Notes: generated by a model not told the origin, from the sequence alone. A stretch of 64,000 bases of DNA from an uncultured Clostridia bacterium (GCA_934271235.1 CAKQQT010000003.1:1-64000); one strand, 5' to 3'. Positions 32,775 through 42,023 are shown, numbered from the stretch's first letter. Numbers and translations: made by a program.

Positions 32775-35342
32775 CTACTCTACGCGCAGTCGTTCCACAA
32801 TGCTCCGTTTGCGCAGGATACTGCAGCAAGCAGCCGAGATCATCAGTCCGATCAGCAGCATAGCCGGAACGGCTGCCAGAATCGGCCAGATCACAAAATG
32901 ATAGGTAAACATCCACATCTGCGCGGTATATGCCTTGACGATCGCGTAAACAAGCAGGTTTCCGACCGTCAGCGTCATACCTGCTGTAAGCAGGACATAA
33001 CAGAGGCCCTCTCCCGTCAGCATTTGCCGCAGCTGTCTGCCGGTCATGCCGACGGCCTGCAGCACCGCCAGTTCATTCTTGCGTGCCTGAATTGAGGTGA
33101 TCATGGTATTGATGAAATTCAAAATGCCGATCAATCCCAGGATAAAGCTCAGAATGCCGCCCACCACCATAGTCATCTGCGTAAGATTGTCAAATTCTCC
33201 TTGTATCGTGGATTTTGACACATAAGAAAGTTCCGGATGTGTTTCTTCGCAGTAGGCTTCCGCCCAAGCTTCCGCCGCTGCTTCTGCATCATCGGTAAAA
33301 TTGCACGCGATGCTCATCGCGGATGTCTCGCCGGTCTGCCGGACGAACTCTTCTGCTGGCAGAGTAAAGTAAATATCTACGCCATGGCCGTGCTGCGGTC
33401 CGAGCGCATATGGGACATCGCCGATCGCAAGTACTTCATATGTCTTGCTCCTGCCGCTTTCGAAGTCGATCGTGACTTTTTCTCCGATGTGATAAAATTC
33501 TCCGTCTCCGGTATCCGTAAAAGCTGTGACGATCACATAGTCTCCGCTTGCAAATTTTTCCCGGTCAAAATCTCCGTTTTCTTTGCCGGCGATCTCCATT
33601 TTATCTTCCGCGATGCCGTCAACGCCGTAAACGTGTCCGAGGATCTCGTTTTGATCAAGATAACTCTCCGCCTGTTCTGTCATGACTGCCGACATATCCT
33701 GCCCGTATTCTGCCATGGCCTCCCGCACACGCTTCACGTGCGCATCATCCATATGATGCCGGATCTCCCGCATATACACGCTGCCGGTTTCCGTAACACC
33801 ATCGAGACTTTCCACATCCTGTCTGACCTGCGGTGTAATATCATCAAATTCCGCCTCTCCCATGGAGGTCAGAATGCGGTTATCCGTAAGCATCAGATCC
33901 GCCACAGCCCTTTCCTTCAAATATTTGTCCAGATCGTATCCATCGGTGATGGTCACGGTTGCCTGCAGTAATACCAGCGAAAGCGTTAGGGAAAGAACTA
34001 CGGAAATGGTTTTTTTCCTGTTTCGTTTTATGTTCTGCCAAGCCATTGCGAAAGGCGTAACGCGCTGCGTTTTCTTTGCAGACACCGGCTTCCGTTTTTT
34101 CCCTGTTTTGAAAGACGGCTCCGGACTTGCCTCCGCATATTTTACGGCTTCTACCGGTGAGATCTTTGCCAGCAGTCTGCATGGCCGGATGCAGCTGATC
34201 CAGACAGTCAGAAAAGCAAAGACCGCGCTTCCCGCGAAAACCCAAGGATTCGGCGAAATTGTAAAATCGTTCGCGAAAGTCGTGTTTTTCATAATGAACG
34301 GCATGAGCCATACCGCGATAAAATAGCCGGCAAAAAGTCCGGCGGGTATCCCGACTACGCACAGCAGATACGCCTGTCTGCGGACAATGCCGGCAAGCTG
34401 CCTGCGCGTGGTGCCGATGGTCTTGAGCAGCCCGTAAAAATGAATATCCGCCGCAACAGAAATGTAAAAGATATTGTAAATGATCAGATAGCCGGAAAAT
34501 CCGATCAATAGCAGCAGACCCGCAACCAGCAGAATGCTCTGCACGTCCATTTCCGATCCGGCATACGCCCAGTTCACACCGTCGTTAACGGAGCTGTCAA
34601 ATCCACAGCGTGCTTTCAGAGCTTCTACCTTACCTTCAATATCCCAGCTGTCTGCAAACCAGATAGATGGATTGACACAGCCTCCCATCTCATCTGTGTT
34701 CGGTGATTGCTTTACGACTGCATCACCGTCATGCCAGGTCGGCGCAACTTGATCCACGTAATCGCGTGACAGATAGATATTGTTGGAGCCTGACACAATA
34801 TCCTGCTTCCAGAACCCGCATACCGTAAAAGTTTCTCGATATTTTTTGCCTCGTACAGAAAATTCCAAGGGTATCTGCACGCCCAGCTCGTGCGGAACGC
34901 CGAGCGCGTCGAGAATGGATTCGGAAACCGCTGCTTCCATGCCGCTTTCCGGCAGCCTTCCGGTCGTCGGCAGGCAGAACGCCCACTCCGCATTTTTGGC
35001 CTCGGTATAGCGGATCTCTGTATGCAGCTTGGCGAATTCCGGATTTTCTCCGAAACCGACAAAAATATCATAAGAGATGTCTTTGACCTTCGGGTCTGCC
35101 GCAACCTTTTCGTACTGCTCCCATGTCAGATATTTAAATCCCGCGTGAGAGGAAGTGCCCACCTGTCTGGCGGTCTGCATCTGTATGGTGTCCAGAATCC
35201 CACCCGCAATGGTGAAGGTGGTGGTAAACAGAATGGCGGTCAGCATGATTGCGAGAATGGCGATCAGATTCCTTGTTCTGCCGCTTGCCAGACTGCGCCT
35301 TGAGATCCGGCTGATGCACCGGCTGTTCTTAACGCGAAACAT
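32775..35342 (-). CDS. FtsX/MacB-type ABC transporter permease
   Basis: 855 aa from MFRVKNS at 35342. The N-terminal half has one helix (IAILAIMLTAILFTTTFTIA), a large extracellular domain and three helices near residues 270-390. After a cytoplasmic Lys-rich segment the pattern repeats, ending FILGLIGILNFINTMITSIQ, MLTGEGLCYVLLTAGM and VPAMLLIGLMISAACC. This two-FtsX-unit layout is typical of lipoprotein or antimicrobial-peptide exporters. The ATPase gene overlaps it by 14 nt. Confidence 0.9.
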   Translation of the reverse strand: MFRVKNSRCISRISRRSLASGRTRNLIAILAIMLTAILFTTTFTIAGGILDTIQMQTARQVGTSSHAGFKYLTWEQYEKVAADPKVKDISYDIFVGFGENPEFAKLHTEIRYTEAKNAEWAFCLPTTGRLPESGMEAAVSESILDALGVPHELGVQIPLEFSVRGKKYRETFTVCGFWKQDIVSGSNNIYLSRDYVDQVAPTWHDGDAVVKQSPNTDEMGGCVNPSIWFADSWDIEGKVEALKARCGFDSSVNDGVNWAYAGSEMDVQSILLVAGLLLLIGFSGYLIIYNIFYISVAADIHFYGLLKTIGTTRRQLAGIVRRQAYLLCVVGIPAGLFAGYFIAVWLMPFIMKNTTFANDFTISPNPWVFAGSAVFAFLTVWISCIRPCRLLAKISPVEAVKYAEASPEPSFKTGKKRKPVSAKKTQRVTPFAMAWQNIKRNRKKTISVVLSLTLSLVLLQATVTITDGYDLDKYLKERAVADLMLTDNRILTSMGEAEFDDITPQVRQDVESLDGVTETGSVYMREIRHHMDDAHVKRVREAMAEYGQDMSAVMTEQAESYLDQNEILGHVYGVDGIAEDKMEIAGKENGDFDREKFASGDYVIVTAFTDTGDGEFYHIGEKVTIDFESGRSKTYEVLAIGDVPYALGPQHGHGVDIYFTLPAEEFVRQTGETSAMSIACNFTDDAEAAAEAWAEAYCEETHPELSYVSKSTIQGEFDNLTQMTMVVGGILSFILGLIGILNFINTMITSIQARKNELAVLQAVGMTGRQLRQMLTGEGLCYVLLTAGMTLTVGNLLVYAIVKAYTAQMWMFTYHFVIWPILAAVPAMLLIGLMISAACCSILRKRSIVERLRVE

Positions 35343-36015
35343 CGTGCTCACCTGCGATTCTGCCGTCTTCGATGCGAATGATCCGGTCTGCCATCTGTGC
35401 GATTTCTTCATTGTGTGTGATCATAACGATCGCCTGGCTGAATTTTTGTCCGCTGACCTTGAGCAGTCCCAGCACATCCAGGCTGGTCTTGCTGTCCAGA
35501 TTTCCGGTCGGTTCATCCGCCAACAGGATCGCCGGTTTGGTCGCCAAGGCCCTTGCGATCGCTACGCGCTGCTGCTGTCCGCCGGAAAGCTGCCCCGGCA
35601 GATTGTTGATTTTTTCGGTCAGGCCCAGCGTTTCGATGATCCGATCCACATGCTCGGTATCGATCCTGCCGCCGTCCAGCTCGATCGGCAGCACGATGTT
35701 TTCATAGACGTTCAGCACCGGTACCAGATTAAAGCTTTGGAATACGAAGCCGATCTTGCGCCGCCGGAAGATCGTCAGCGCATCGTCTTTCAGTTCGAAG
35801 ATCTTCTGCCCGGCGACCTCCACACTGCCGGAAGTCGGACGGTCGAGTCCTCCCATCATGTGCAGCAGAGTCGACTTGCCGCTGCCGGAGGTACCGACGA
35901 TGGCGACAAATTCACCGTCCTCCACTTCGAAGTTGACACCGTCCAGCGCCCGCACCATGGCGTCCCCGCTGCCGTAGTACTTTTTTAATTCTGTTGTTTT
36001 TAATATACGCATCAT
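35329..36015 (-). CDS. ABC transporter ATP-binding protein (MacB/LolD type)
   Basis: 228 aa. Walker A GTSGSGKST, Q-loop FVFQSFNLVP, signature LSGGQQQRVAIARAL, Walker B LLADEPTGNLD and H-loop ITHN. It drives the FtsX-type permease encoded downstream. The start is only 10 nt after the hairpin at 36026-36069, so that hairpin lies in its leader or terminates the kinase mRNA. Confidence 0.96.
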   Translation of the reverse strand: MMRILKTTELKKYYGSGDAMVRALDGVNFEVEDGEFVAIVGTSGSGKSTLLHMMGGLDRPTSGSVEVAGQKIFELKDDALTIFRRRKIGFVFQSFNLVPVLNVYENIVLPIELDGGRIDTEHVDRIIETLGLTEKINNLPGQLSGGQQQRVAIARALATKPAILLADEPTGNLDSKTSLDVLGLLKVSGQKFSQAIVMITHNEEIAQMADRIIRIEDGRIAGEHDVSR

Positions 36016-36025
36016 AATCCCCTTT

Positions 36026-36069
36026 CAAAAAAAGTGTATGACCGGGACCCTTTTCCCGGGCTCATACAC
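36026..36069 (-). terminator. Terminator/attenuator between the kinase and the ABC operon
   Basis: GTGTATGA and CCGGG pair with CCCGG and TCATACAC in a long stem; on the minus strand seven T's follow. The ATPase start codon is 10 nt beyond, leaving no room for a separate promoter after it. Confidence 0.8.
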
Positions 36070-36138
36070 CTATTTTATCAGAAGAATCTTTCTCAAAACT
36101 TTCCGCGCCGCATTTCAATTCTTACAGGATTGAAAGAA

Positions 36139-37053
36139 TCAGCACGCTGTTTTGGGCAGAAAAACCGAAAAGCAGCTGCCCGCGCCCGGCTTCGATTTCA
36201 GCTTGATATAGCCGCCTTCTTTTTCGATGATCTCACGGGCAAGGTATAGTCCGATGCCGACGCCCTTTTCGTCCGCTGCCGCCTGCGAGCGGTAGAATCG
36301 TCCGAAGATCTGCGCCTGTTCGGCCTCAGCGATCCCCATACCGTCATCTTCCACATCGATGCGCACAAACATTTCGTAAGCTGCCGCCGCAAGCCGGATA
36401 TGACCACCCGTCTCCGTATACTTGATCGCATTATCCACGAGATTCCCGACAGCCTCCAGCGTCCACTTGCGGTCGAATTGCGCAACAAGCGGGTTCTCCG
36501 GCCGAATCACCGTCAGGTTTCGATTCGCTGCTGCCGCCTTGGCCGCATAGCTTTCGTGAAGCTCTGCAAGCAGCAGCCCAATATCACCTGTCTGCGGGTG
36601 CAGCTGGATCACGTTGTTTTCCAGTCTGGAGGTCTTGATCAGGGAAGCGATCAAAAAGGAAAGTTTCTCTGCCTGCACCGCTGTTTTCTCCGCCAGTGCA
36701 TGTTCGTGGCTGCCAATGGCGTCCGACTCTGCGAGCAGCTGGGTATACAACAGCACATTTGCAAGCGGTGTCTGGGTCTGATGCGAAATGTCTCCGATCA
36801 GACGATTGATATTTTCCCGCTCTGTTTCCATTTGCCGTTTCCGGATCTCCTGTTCCGACAGGTAACGGTACATCTTGGATTCCAGTCTGGACAGCCGTTC
36901 CTCCGAAAAATCATGCTCCGCAAAACTGCCGTTGATGGCAGCCTCCAGCATTTCATCCATCTTTTGCAGCGTCTCAGAAGCTTTGTGATAGGTAAAGAAA
37001 GCAGCAGACAAAGCTGCTGCCGTGATCAACGCGAAAAGGATCGTACTCGTCAT
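36139..37053 (-). CDS. Sensor histidine kinase
   Basis: 304 aa. A single N-terminal membrane helix (ILFALITAAALSAAFFTY) and no extracellular sensor domain. HisKA H-box DISHQTQTPLANVL, N-box LVDNAIKYTE, G-boxes DDGMGI and GVGIGLYLAREI. The sensing mode is unclear; it may act with a partner membrane protein. It overlaps the response regulator by ATGA and precedes an ABC transporter often controlled by such pairs. Confidence 0.93.
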   Translation of the reverse strand: MTSTILFALITAAALSAAFFTYHKASETLQKMDEMLEAAINGSFAEHDFSEERLSRLESKMYRYLSEQEIRKRQMETERENINRLIGDISHQTQTPLANVLLYTQLLAESDAIGSHEHALAEKTAVQAEKLSFLIASLIKTSRLENNVIQLHPQTGDIGLLLAELHESYAAKAAAANRNLTVIRPENPLVAQFDRKWTLEAVGNLVDNAIKYTETGGHIRLAAAAYEMFVRIDVEDDGMGIAEAEQAQIFGRFYRSQAAADEKGVGIGLYLAREIIEKEGGYIKLKSKPGAGSCFSVFLPKTAC

Positions 37054-37811
37054 GGTTCCTGCGTCCTTTCTTCCCAGACATAGCCGATGCCGTAAACCGT
37101 CCGCACCGGGATCCCCGGCAGTTTTTCACGCAGCCTGCGCATCGTCACAGACAAAGCATTGGCATCTACATATTCCGTTCCATCCGGCCAGATGCGTGCA
37201 AGCAGGAATTCCCGCCGCAGCGTCTGTCCGCGGTTTGTGACCAGAAGCCGCAGCAGTTTCTGCTCCGTCTTAGACAGCTCGACTTTGCTCCCTGCGGCCA
37301 TAAAACACATAGCTTCGAAGTCAAAATCGAACACGTTGTCGCTGTATTGCCATGCGTTATCTCTCTTTGTGCTGCCGTTTCCTATGGTGCAGTCCTGACC
37401 GGCATCCTCTTCACCGCAGCGCTGTGTTCGCATCCTTATATCTTCGCCGCGGTTTGCGGTCTCCCGATCCCGCAGGACCGCCGCCACGCGCGCCCGCAGG
37501 ATCGCCAGTGAAAACGGCTTGGTGATATAGTCCGACGCTCCGCTTTCCAACCCCGCCACCACATCGATCTCCATATCGTTGGCAGTCAAAAAGATCACCG
37601 GTACATCACTCTCTTTTTTCAATTCACGGCAAAATGCCAGTCCATTGCCATCCGGCAGATTGATATCCAGCACCACCAGGTCAACGCGGCTTTCCGCCAG
37701 CAGGCTGCGCGCCTGCGCCAGATGATAGGCCTGCAATACCTCGTAATTGCCGAGCGTCATCGCGATGCCGTCATTTAAGGTTTTGTCATCCTCTACGATC
37801 AAAATCTTCAT
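37050..37811 (-). CDS. OmpR-family response regulator
   Basis: 253 aa. Receiver domain at residues 1-120: acidic pair EDD, phosphoacceptor in DLVVLDINLPDG, Lys in SDYITKPFS. The C-terminal winged helix (ELSKTEQKLLRLLVTNRGQT, later VRTVYGIGYVWEE) binds DNA. The linker carries an unusual insertion of about 45 residues (AANRGEDIRM to AWQYSDN). It starts just after the S2P gene, whose last codons provide its ribosome-binding site. Confidence 0.94.
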   Translation of the reverse strand: MKILIVEDDKTLNDGIAMTLGNYEVLQAYHLAQARSLLAESRVDLVVLDINLPDGNGLAFCRELKKESDVPVIFLTANDMEIDVVAGLESGASDYITKPFSLAILRARVAAVLRDRETANRGEDIRMRTQRCGEEDAGQDCTIGNGSTKRDNAWQYSDNVFDFDFEAMCFMAAGSKVELSKTEQKLLRLLVTNRGQTLRREFLLARIWPDGTEYVDANALSVTMRRLREKLPGIPVRTVYGIGYVWEERTQEP

Positions 37812-37813
37812 TT

Positions 37814-38536
37814 TTACCCCAACAGCAAGTTCAGCAGCATATCGCAGGCCGGGCTGATGATCTTCGACGGAATGTTAAAGATGATCAAGATCAGCAGGAT
37901 CGGCTGTCCGTATTGATAGATCTTCCAGTACCAATCATATCGTTCCAGGCGGAAAATCTGCGTCACAATGCCAAAACCATCCAGCGGTGGTACCGGGATC
38001 AGATTGAACAGCATCAGGATCAGGTTGATGTAAACAACGTAGAGCAGCAGCTGCATCAGAACCTGCCCTGCTCCCTGATAAAAATCGTAACTCATGTGAT
38101 TGAGCGCAAAACGGAACAACAGAGCGGATACGACCGCCAGCAGGAGGTTTGTCACGACGCCTGCCAGAGATACCAACAGTTCGCCGCTTCTGCGATTCTT
38201 ATAATATCTCGGATCGACTTCTACCGGAACGCCCCAGCCGAAACCGATGAACAGCAGCGCCAAAAAGCCGACCGGATCGATATGTGCCAGCGGGTTTAAC
38301 GTGACCCGTCCCTGCATCTTCGGCGTCGGATCGCCCAGTTTATAGGAGACCAGCGCATGCGCGGCCTCATGAAACGACAGACCGATGATGATGCCGGGCA
38401 GGATCAGCAGCTTGGTATAAAACCAGTCTCCGACGGACATATGATTTTCCATGATGGATTCTGCGGCCATGATCACCAGCAAGATCAAAATGACCGGATT
38501 GCTATTTCGAAAAAAATCGGAGATTCTTTCTCTCAT
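37814..38536 (-). CDS. Site-2 protease family (M50) membrane protein
   Basis: 240 aa from MRERISD at 38536. The zinc motif HEAAH lies in GLSFHEAAHALVSYKLGD and the third ligand in NLIPVPPLDGFG. Six hydrophobic segments. This short rhomboid-like M50 form is common in Bacillota, with unknown substrates. It lies 2 bp upstream of a response regulator gene and is translationally coupled to it, so it may be part of the same signalling unit (inference). Confidence 0.9.
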   Translation of the reverse strand: MRERISDFFRNSNPVILILLVIMAAESIMENHMSVGDWFYTKLLILPGIIIGLSFHEAAHALVSYKLGDPTPKMQGRVTLNPLAHIDPVGFLALLFIGFGWGVPVEVDPRYYKNRRSGELLVSLAGVVTNLLLAVVSALLFRFALNHMSYDFYQGAGQVLMQLLLYVVYINLILMLFNLIPVPPLDGFGIVTQIFRLERYDWYWKIYQYGQPILLILIIFNIPSKIISPACDMLLNLLLG

Positions 38537-38557
38537 TCTTTTTGCTTCCTTTCGCAT

Positions 38558-38884
38558 GATTATCTCGCAGAACGTTTTCCTGCTTTCAGGAAGTCGTTCT
38601 TTCTTCCTAACAGTATAACATTGATGCCGGAATTTTGGTAGCCTAAATTTTGCTATCCCCGATCGTCGAAATTCTGCGAGAATTGCGGCGCAGGAATTTA
38701 CTTTTACAATTCTTCCGCAGCGTCTGTTAATTTTTTGTTAATGTCACGCTAAGTTTTTTCGAAAGTTGTTGACATTTTTTTAACGAGTGCCATACTGTAT
38801 ACGAAATACATATAGATTTCCTCATCGAAACCCAAAATGTATTGGTTTTATTATAACCCCTTTTATTTTTTTCGAGGTGATTTT
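38558..38884. other. Intergenic region upstream of the AtoE-like gene
   Basis: Divergent spacer. The left half reads toward the S2P gene (a TATACT is visible on the minus strand at 38617-38612 without a clear -35). The right half carries the AtoE-like gene promoter. I see no further gene. Confidence 0.5.
38769..38812 (+). promoter_or_regulatory. Promoter and possible GntR-type site of the AtoE-like gene
   Basis: TTGACA (38769-38774), 16 bp, CATACT. Overlapping the -10 is the inverted repeat TGTAT-N5-ATACA at about 38796-38810, related to the TTGTATACAA palindrome in front of the GntR gene at 25.6 kb. A link between the two is a guess. Confidence 0.4.
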
Positions 38885-40237
38885 ATGTTTAAGAAATTTA
38901 CAAACGCCTGCGTAAGAGTTGTGAACCGGTGGCTGCCGGATCCGTTCTTATTCGCTATCATCCTGACCATTATCGTTTTTATCGGCGGCATGCTCGGAAC
39001 CCAGCAGGGACCGATCCAAATGCTCGCTGCCTGGGGTAACGATTCCGGTATTTGGGGACTGCTCGCTTTCTCCATGCAGATGGCGCTGGTCCTGGTCCTG
39101 GGTTCTGCGATGGCATCCGCTTCTGTCTGTAAGAAAGGTCTGGGCATGATCGCGCAGGCTGCCACGACAAAAATGCGTGCGATCCTCATCGTTACGTTCG
39201 TTTCCACCATCTGCTGCTGGCTGAACTGGGGCTTCGGCCTGATCGCGGGTGCGCTGCTCGCCAAGGAAATCGCGAAGCATGCAAAAGATGTGGACTATCC
39301 GCTGCTGATTGCGTCCGCTTACTCCGGCTTTGTCATTTGGCACGCGGGGCTTTCCGGCTCCATTCCGCTGCAGCTCGGTTCTGAAAAAGGAACCACGATT
39401 TTAGACGTTACTTATCAAGTCAGCACCGCGGACACCATTTTTCATCCGGTCAACCTCGGTATGTGTCTGTTGATTCTGATTACGATGCCCCTCGTCAACT
39501 ACGCGATGCACCCGGCGTCTGAACACACGATTCTCGTTGATCCCGCCCTGCTTGTGGAGGAAAAAGAAAAAACCTACACGATTGATACACCGGCGGAAAA
39601 GATCGAGCACAGCAAGGTCTTATGGTTCATCACCCTGTTGCTCACGTTCAGCTATATCGTTTATAACTTCGCGATGAACGGTTTTAATCTGTCACTGAAC
39701 ATCGTCAACCTCATTTTCCTGGCGCTTGGCATCCTGCTCCACGGTGATCTGCGCAAATACGTTGACGCGATTACCGGCGCCGCCAGCGGTGCCGCGGGGA
39801 TCCTGCTCCAGTTCCCGTTCTACGCGGGTATTATGGGGCTGATGGTCGCGAAAAATCCGGAAACGGGCATTTCGCTTGCGGCAATCATCGCGGACTTTTC
39901 TGTAAGGATTTCCAATGAATATACCTTCCCACTGCTAACGTTCCTGTCTGCAGGTATTATTAACTTCTTTGTTCCGTCCGGCGGCGGTCAGTGGGCAGTA
40001 CAGGCTCCGATCGTTATGCCTGCCGCGACCGAAATGGGGATCGAGTACGGACGCGCGGCAATGGCGATCGCTTGGGGTGATCAATGGACCAACATGATCC
40101 AGCCGTTCTGGGCGCTTCCGGCTCTGGGTATCGCAGGCTTATCCGCTCGCAATATCATGGGCTATCTGGTCATCATCACGCTGTATGTCGGTATCATTGC
40201 CTGTCTCGGCTTCCTCGCCTGGGCATACTTCTTCTAA
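38885..40237 (+). CDS. Short-chain fatty acid transporter, AtoE family
   Basis: 450 aa from MFKKFTN at 38885 (GAGGTGA upstream). Twelve or so hydrophobic segments. PDPFLFAIILTIIVFIGGML, WHAGLSGSIPLQ, FFVPSGGGQWAVQAP and WGDQWTNMIQPFWALP are AtoE-family motifs. It probably imports acetoacetate or short-chain fatty acids with protons or sodium. No ato catabolic genes adjoin. A single-gene unit with a strong terminator. Confidence 0.93.
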   Translation: MFKKFTNACVRVVNRWLPDPFLFAIILTIIVFIGGMLGTQQGPIQMLAAWGNDSGIWGLLAFSMQMALVLVLGSAMASASVCKKGLGMIAQAATTKMRAILIVTFVSTICCWLNWGFGLIAGALLAKEIAKHAKDVDYPLLIASAYSGFVIWHAGLSGSIPLQLGSEKGTTILDVTYQVSTADTIFHPVNLGMCLLILITMPLVNYAMHPASEHTILVDPALLVEEKEKTYTIDTPAEKIEHSKVLWFITLLLTFSYIVYNFAMNGFNLSLNIVNLIFLALGILLHGDLRKYVDAITGAASGAAGILLQFPFYAGIMGLMVAKNPETGISLAAIIADFSVRISNEYTFPLLTFLSAGIINFFVPSGGGQWAVQAPIVMPAATEMGIEYGRAAMAIAWGDQWTNMIQPFWALPALGIAGLSARNIMGYLVIITLYVGIIACLGFLAWAYFF

Positions 40238-40277
40238 CCGGCACAAATAAGTGCTTCACATCAAATTAATATAAGTA

Positions 40278-40341
40278 AGGGACTGCCGCACCGTTGATTG
40301 AAGTTAAACTCCATCGACTGGTGCGGCAGTCCCTGTTTTTC
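40278..40341 (+). terminator. Terminator of the AtoE-like gene
   Basis: A 15-bp perfect stem (AGGGACTGCCGCACC with its complement at 40320-40334), a 27-nt loop, then TGTTTTT. Confidence 0.9.
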
Positions 40342-40360
40342 CATGCTGCAGGATCCCAAA

Positions 40361-40633
40361 ATTTTTTTACTGCATAAAACTGCTATCTTTTTGCGCTTTC
40401 GGTTGAAAAAAAGCATGCCGGAGCGCTGTTGCCCTCAGTTTTATCTCCTCATCAGCCTTTTCCAGCCGATGCATTCCTCTGTTTTTTACAAATTTCGACA
40501 CATTTCGTACAGTTTCGAGGATTTTCTCGCATGCGACCGGGTCCATGCAGCTCGGCGTACTTCTCATTCCCGACCGCATGATGCTTTTTTTCGGCTAAAA
40601 TCGCGGTTTAGATCTAGTTCTATGCAGCAAGAA
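40361..40633 (-). repeat. Long copy of a dispersed repeat
   Basis: Read on the minus strand it starts with the 27-bp block also at 19849-19875 and ends with the GCAAAAAGATAGCAG block also at 19878. The 212-bp interior is absent from the other copy and encodes most of a 70-aa open frame. Two copies in the window; more may exist in the genome. Confidence 0.75.
40367..40579 (-). CDS. Possible 70-aa protein inside the dispersed repeat
   Basis: The frame opens MRSGMRSTPSC, continues KILETVRNVSKFVKNRGMHR and ends QPKAQKDSSFMQ. The last codons fall in the conserved end block; the short copy keeps the related tail QKDSSLMHQ, which hints at coding constraint. No clear ribosome-binding site. It may be a relic rather than a gene. 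Confidence 0.3.
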   Translation of the reverse strand: MRSGMRSTPSCMDPVACEKILETVRNVSKFVKNRGMHRLEKADEEIKLRATALRHAFFQPKAQKDSSFMQ

Positions 40634-40948
40634 TCTAACATTCCAACTTAAAATCATTGATCTTCATTCTGCTCACCTTTTTCTTTCAACTTTTTAACAT
40701 TTAGGTTATGTTTTGCTTTCTGCTCTTACTTTACTATCGCCCAAAATTCCGCGCAAGAACGCAAAAAAAATGAGTTAGTAGCCATTGACTTACAAAGTCA
40801 GGTTTTCCTTACCGAAATAGAATAGAAGGAGAAATTCTGCGCATCCGCCAAAATCCATGCACATTTTGCCGTTCCGCAAAATATATTAGGAGAAAAGACT
40901 GTGATCTGCACCCTGTGCGGACACGCAAAGCAAGAGAGGTGGAAAAAC

Positions 40949-41296
40949 ATGAAAAACTGCTTGTACTGCATCGATGTCTACACCGTCAGCGAGGGCGACA
41001 CCCTGTATTCGATCGCCGAAAAATACGAGCTGCCGGTCAGCCTGCTGATGAAAGTCAACGGCATCGAAAATCCATATAACCTGCAGATCGGTATGCGTCT
41101 ATGTATTCCGGGAACGGAGGATCAGCTTCCGTCCGCGCCGGGAACCTGCGCGAAGACCCATACCGTCAAAGCCGGTGACACCCTGTACTTAATCGCCAAA
41201 ATGCACAACGTTAAACTGGATGCGCTCATGCGTGCGAACCCGAACATCGACCCGTATAATATGCTGGTCGGAACGGAGCTCTGCATCCCGATGTAG
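40949..41296 (+). CDS. Double-LysM protein
   Basis: 115 aa from MKNCLYC at 40949 (GAGAGGTGG upstream). Two LysM modules: residues 9-53 (YTVSEGDTLYSIAEKYELPV) and 70-115 (HTVKAGDTLYLIAKMHNVKL), each ending LCIP. No signal peptide is visible. LysM binds N-acetylglucosamine polymers; signal-less double-LysM proteins in spore formers are often spore-coat or cortex associated (inference). Confidence 0.88.
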   Translation: MKNCLYCIDVYTVSEGDTLYSIAEKYELPVSLLMKVNGIENPYNLQIGMRLCIPGTEDQLPSAPGTCAKTHTVKAGDTLYLIAKMHNVKLDALMRANPNIDPYNMLVGTELCIPM

Positions 41297-41346
41297 ACTC
41301 CTGCAGACTTCCGTTTCTGCACATGCACTGTCGTACACAAAAAATG

Positions 41347-41408
41347 AGCAAGGCTGATCGTCGATCTTTCCGGATCCGATGATCAGCCTGCTGCATACTT
41401 TTTTGTTT
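41347..41408 (+). terminator. Terminator after the LysM gene
   Basis: AGGCTGATCGTCG pairs with CGATGATCAGCCT, extended by GCA/TGC, followed by a T-rich run. Placed between two convergent genes. Confidence 0.82.
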
Positions 41409-41438
41409 TCGTCATATCCGGATCGTTATCTTCTGCCC

Positions 41439-42023
41439 CTACAGCAGCTGATAGAACAGGCCGTGCTGCGTGCAGTACCACACCAGCATGCCGTGCGCCA
41501 GGCGCGGCAGACGAGTCTCCATGTTCCATTCCGGATACAGCTTGCGCAGGATCATCGTGTCGCCGTTCACAAAGGCCACAAAGGAAATGTAATGCTCCCG
41601 TATCATTTCATGATCGGCGGTGATGTACCATTCCGTCTCCATCGGTTCTGCGTGCAGCTTCTGCTCGTCCGCGGCCTTTTGCGCGGTCAGCGGCGCAAGC
41701 GTCCTTCCGCAGCAGCTGATATCTGCTTCGTCCGTTGTGAACAGCAGATTGCCGCACTCCGGACAGATATAAAATTTCATCTTTTTCAGATTGCCGTTGC
41801 TCATTTCGTTTTCCTCCAATTTCCCGGCCAGGAGGCTCTCCACTTTGACGTGGAACACCTCCGCGAGCGCCGGAAAGATCGAAACGTCCGGCATCCCCAG
41901 ACCGCGTTCCCACTTGGAGACCGCTTTATCGCTCACACATAATTTTTCGGCAAGCGCAAGCTGTGTCAGCCCCGCTTTCTTTCGCATCTGTCTGATCAGA
42001 TTTCCCATCTTTGTCTGGTCCAT
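41439..42023 (-). CDS. XRE regulator fused to a desulfoferrodoxin-like domain
   Basis: 194 aa, GAGGAGG ribosome-binding site. HTH at residues 7-65 (GLTQLALAEKLCVSDKAVSK). A short Cys site follows (ICPECGNLLF, then SCCG), then a domain with HEMIREHYISFVAF and WYCTQHGLF, matching the HPMxxxHYI and CxxHG iron-ligand motifs of superoxide reductase/desulfoferrodoxin. Two of the usual ligands (the EHVP region) are not clear. It may sense superoxide or iron and control transcription. Confidence 0.8.
   Translation of the reverse strand: MDQTKMGNLIRQMRKKAGLTQLALAEKLCVSDKAVSKWERGLGMPDVSIFPALAEVFHVKVESLLAGKLEENEMSNGNLKKMKFYICPECGNLLFTTDEADISCCGRTLAPLTAQKAADEQKLHAEPMETEWYITADHEMIREHYISFVAFVNGDTMILRKLYPEWNMETRLPRLAHGMLVWYCTQHGLFYQLL

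Larger units (their letters stand above)
40238..40948. other. 711-bp intergenic region
   Basis: Contains the AtoE-gene terminator (40278-40341) and the long repeat copy (40361-40633). From 40634 to 40948 the sequence is AT-rich with a small GACTT/AAGTC stem near 40784; I see no gene there. Confidence 0.6.
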
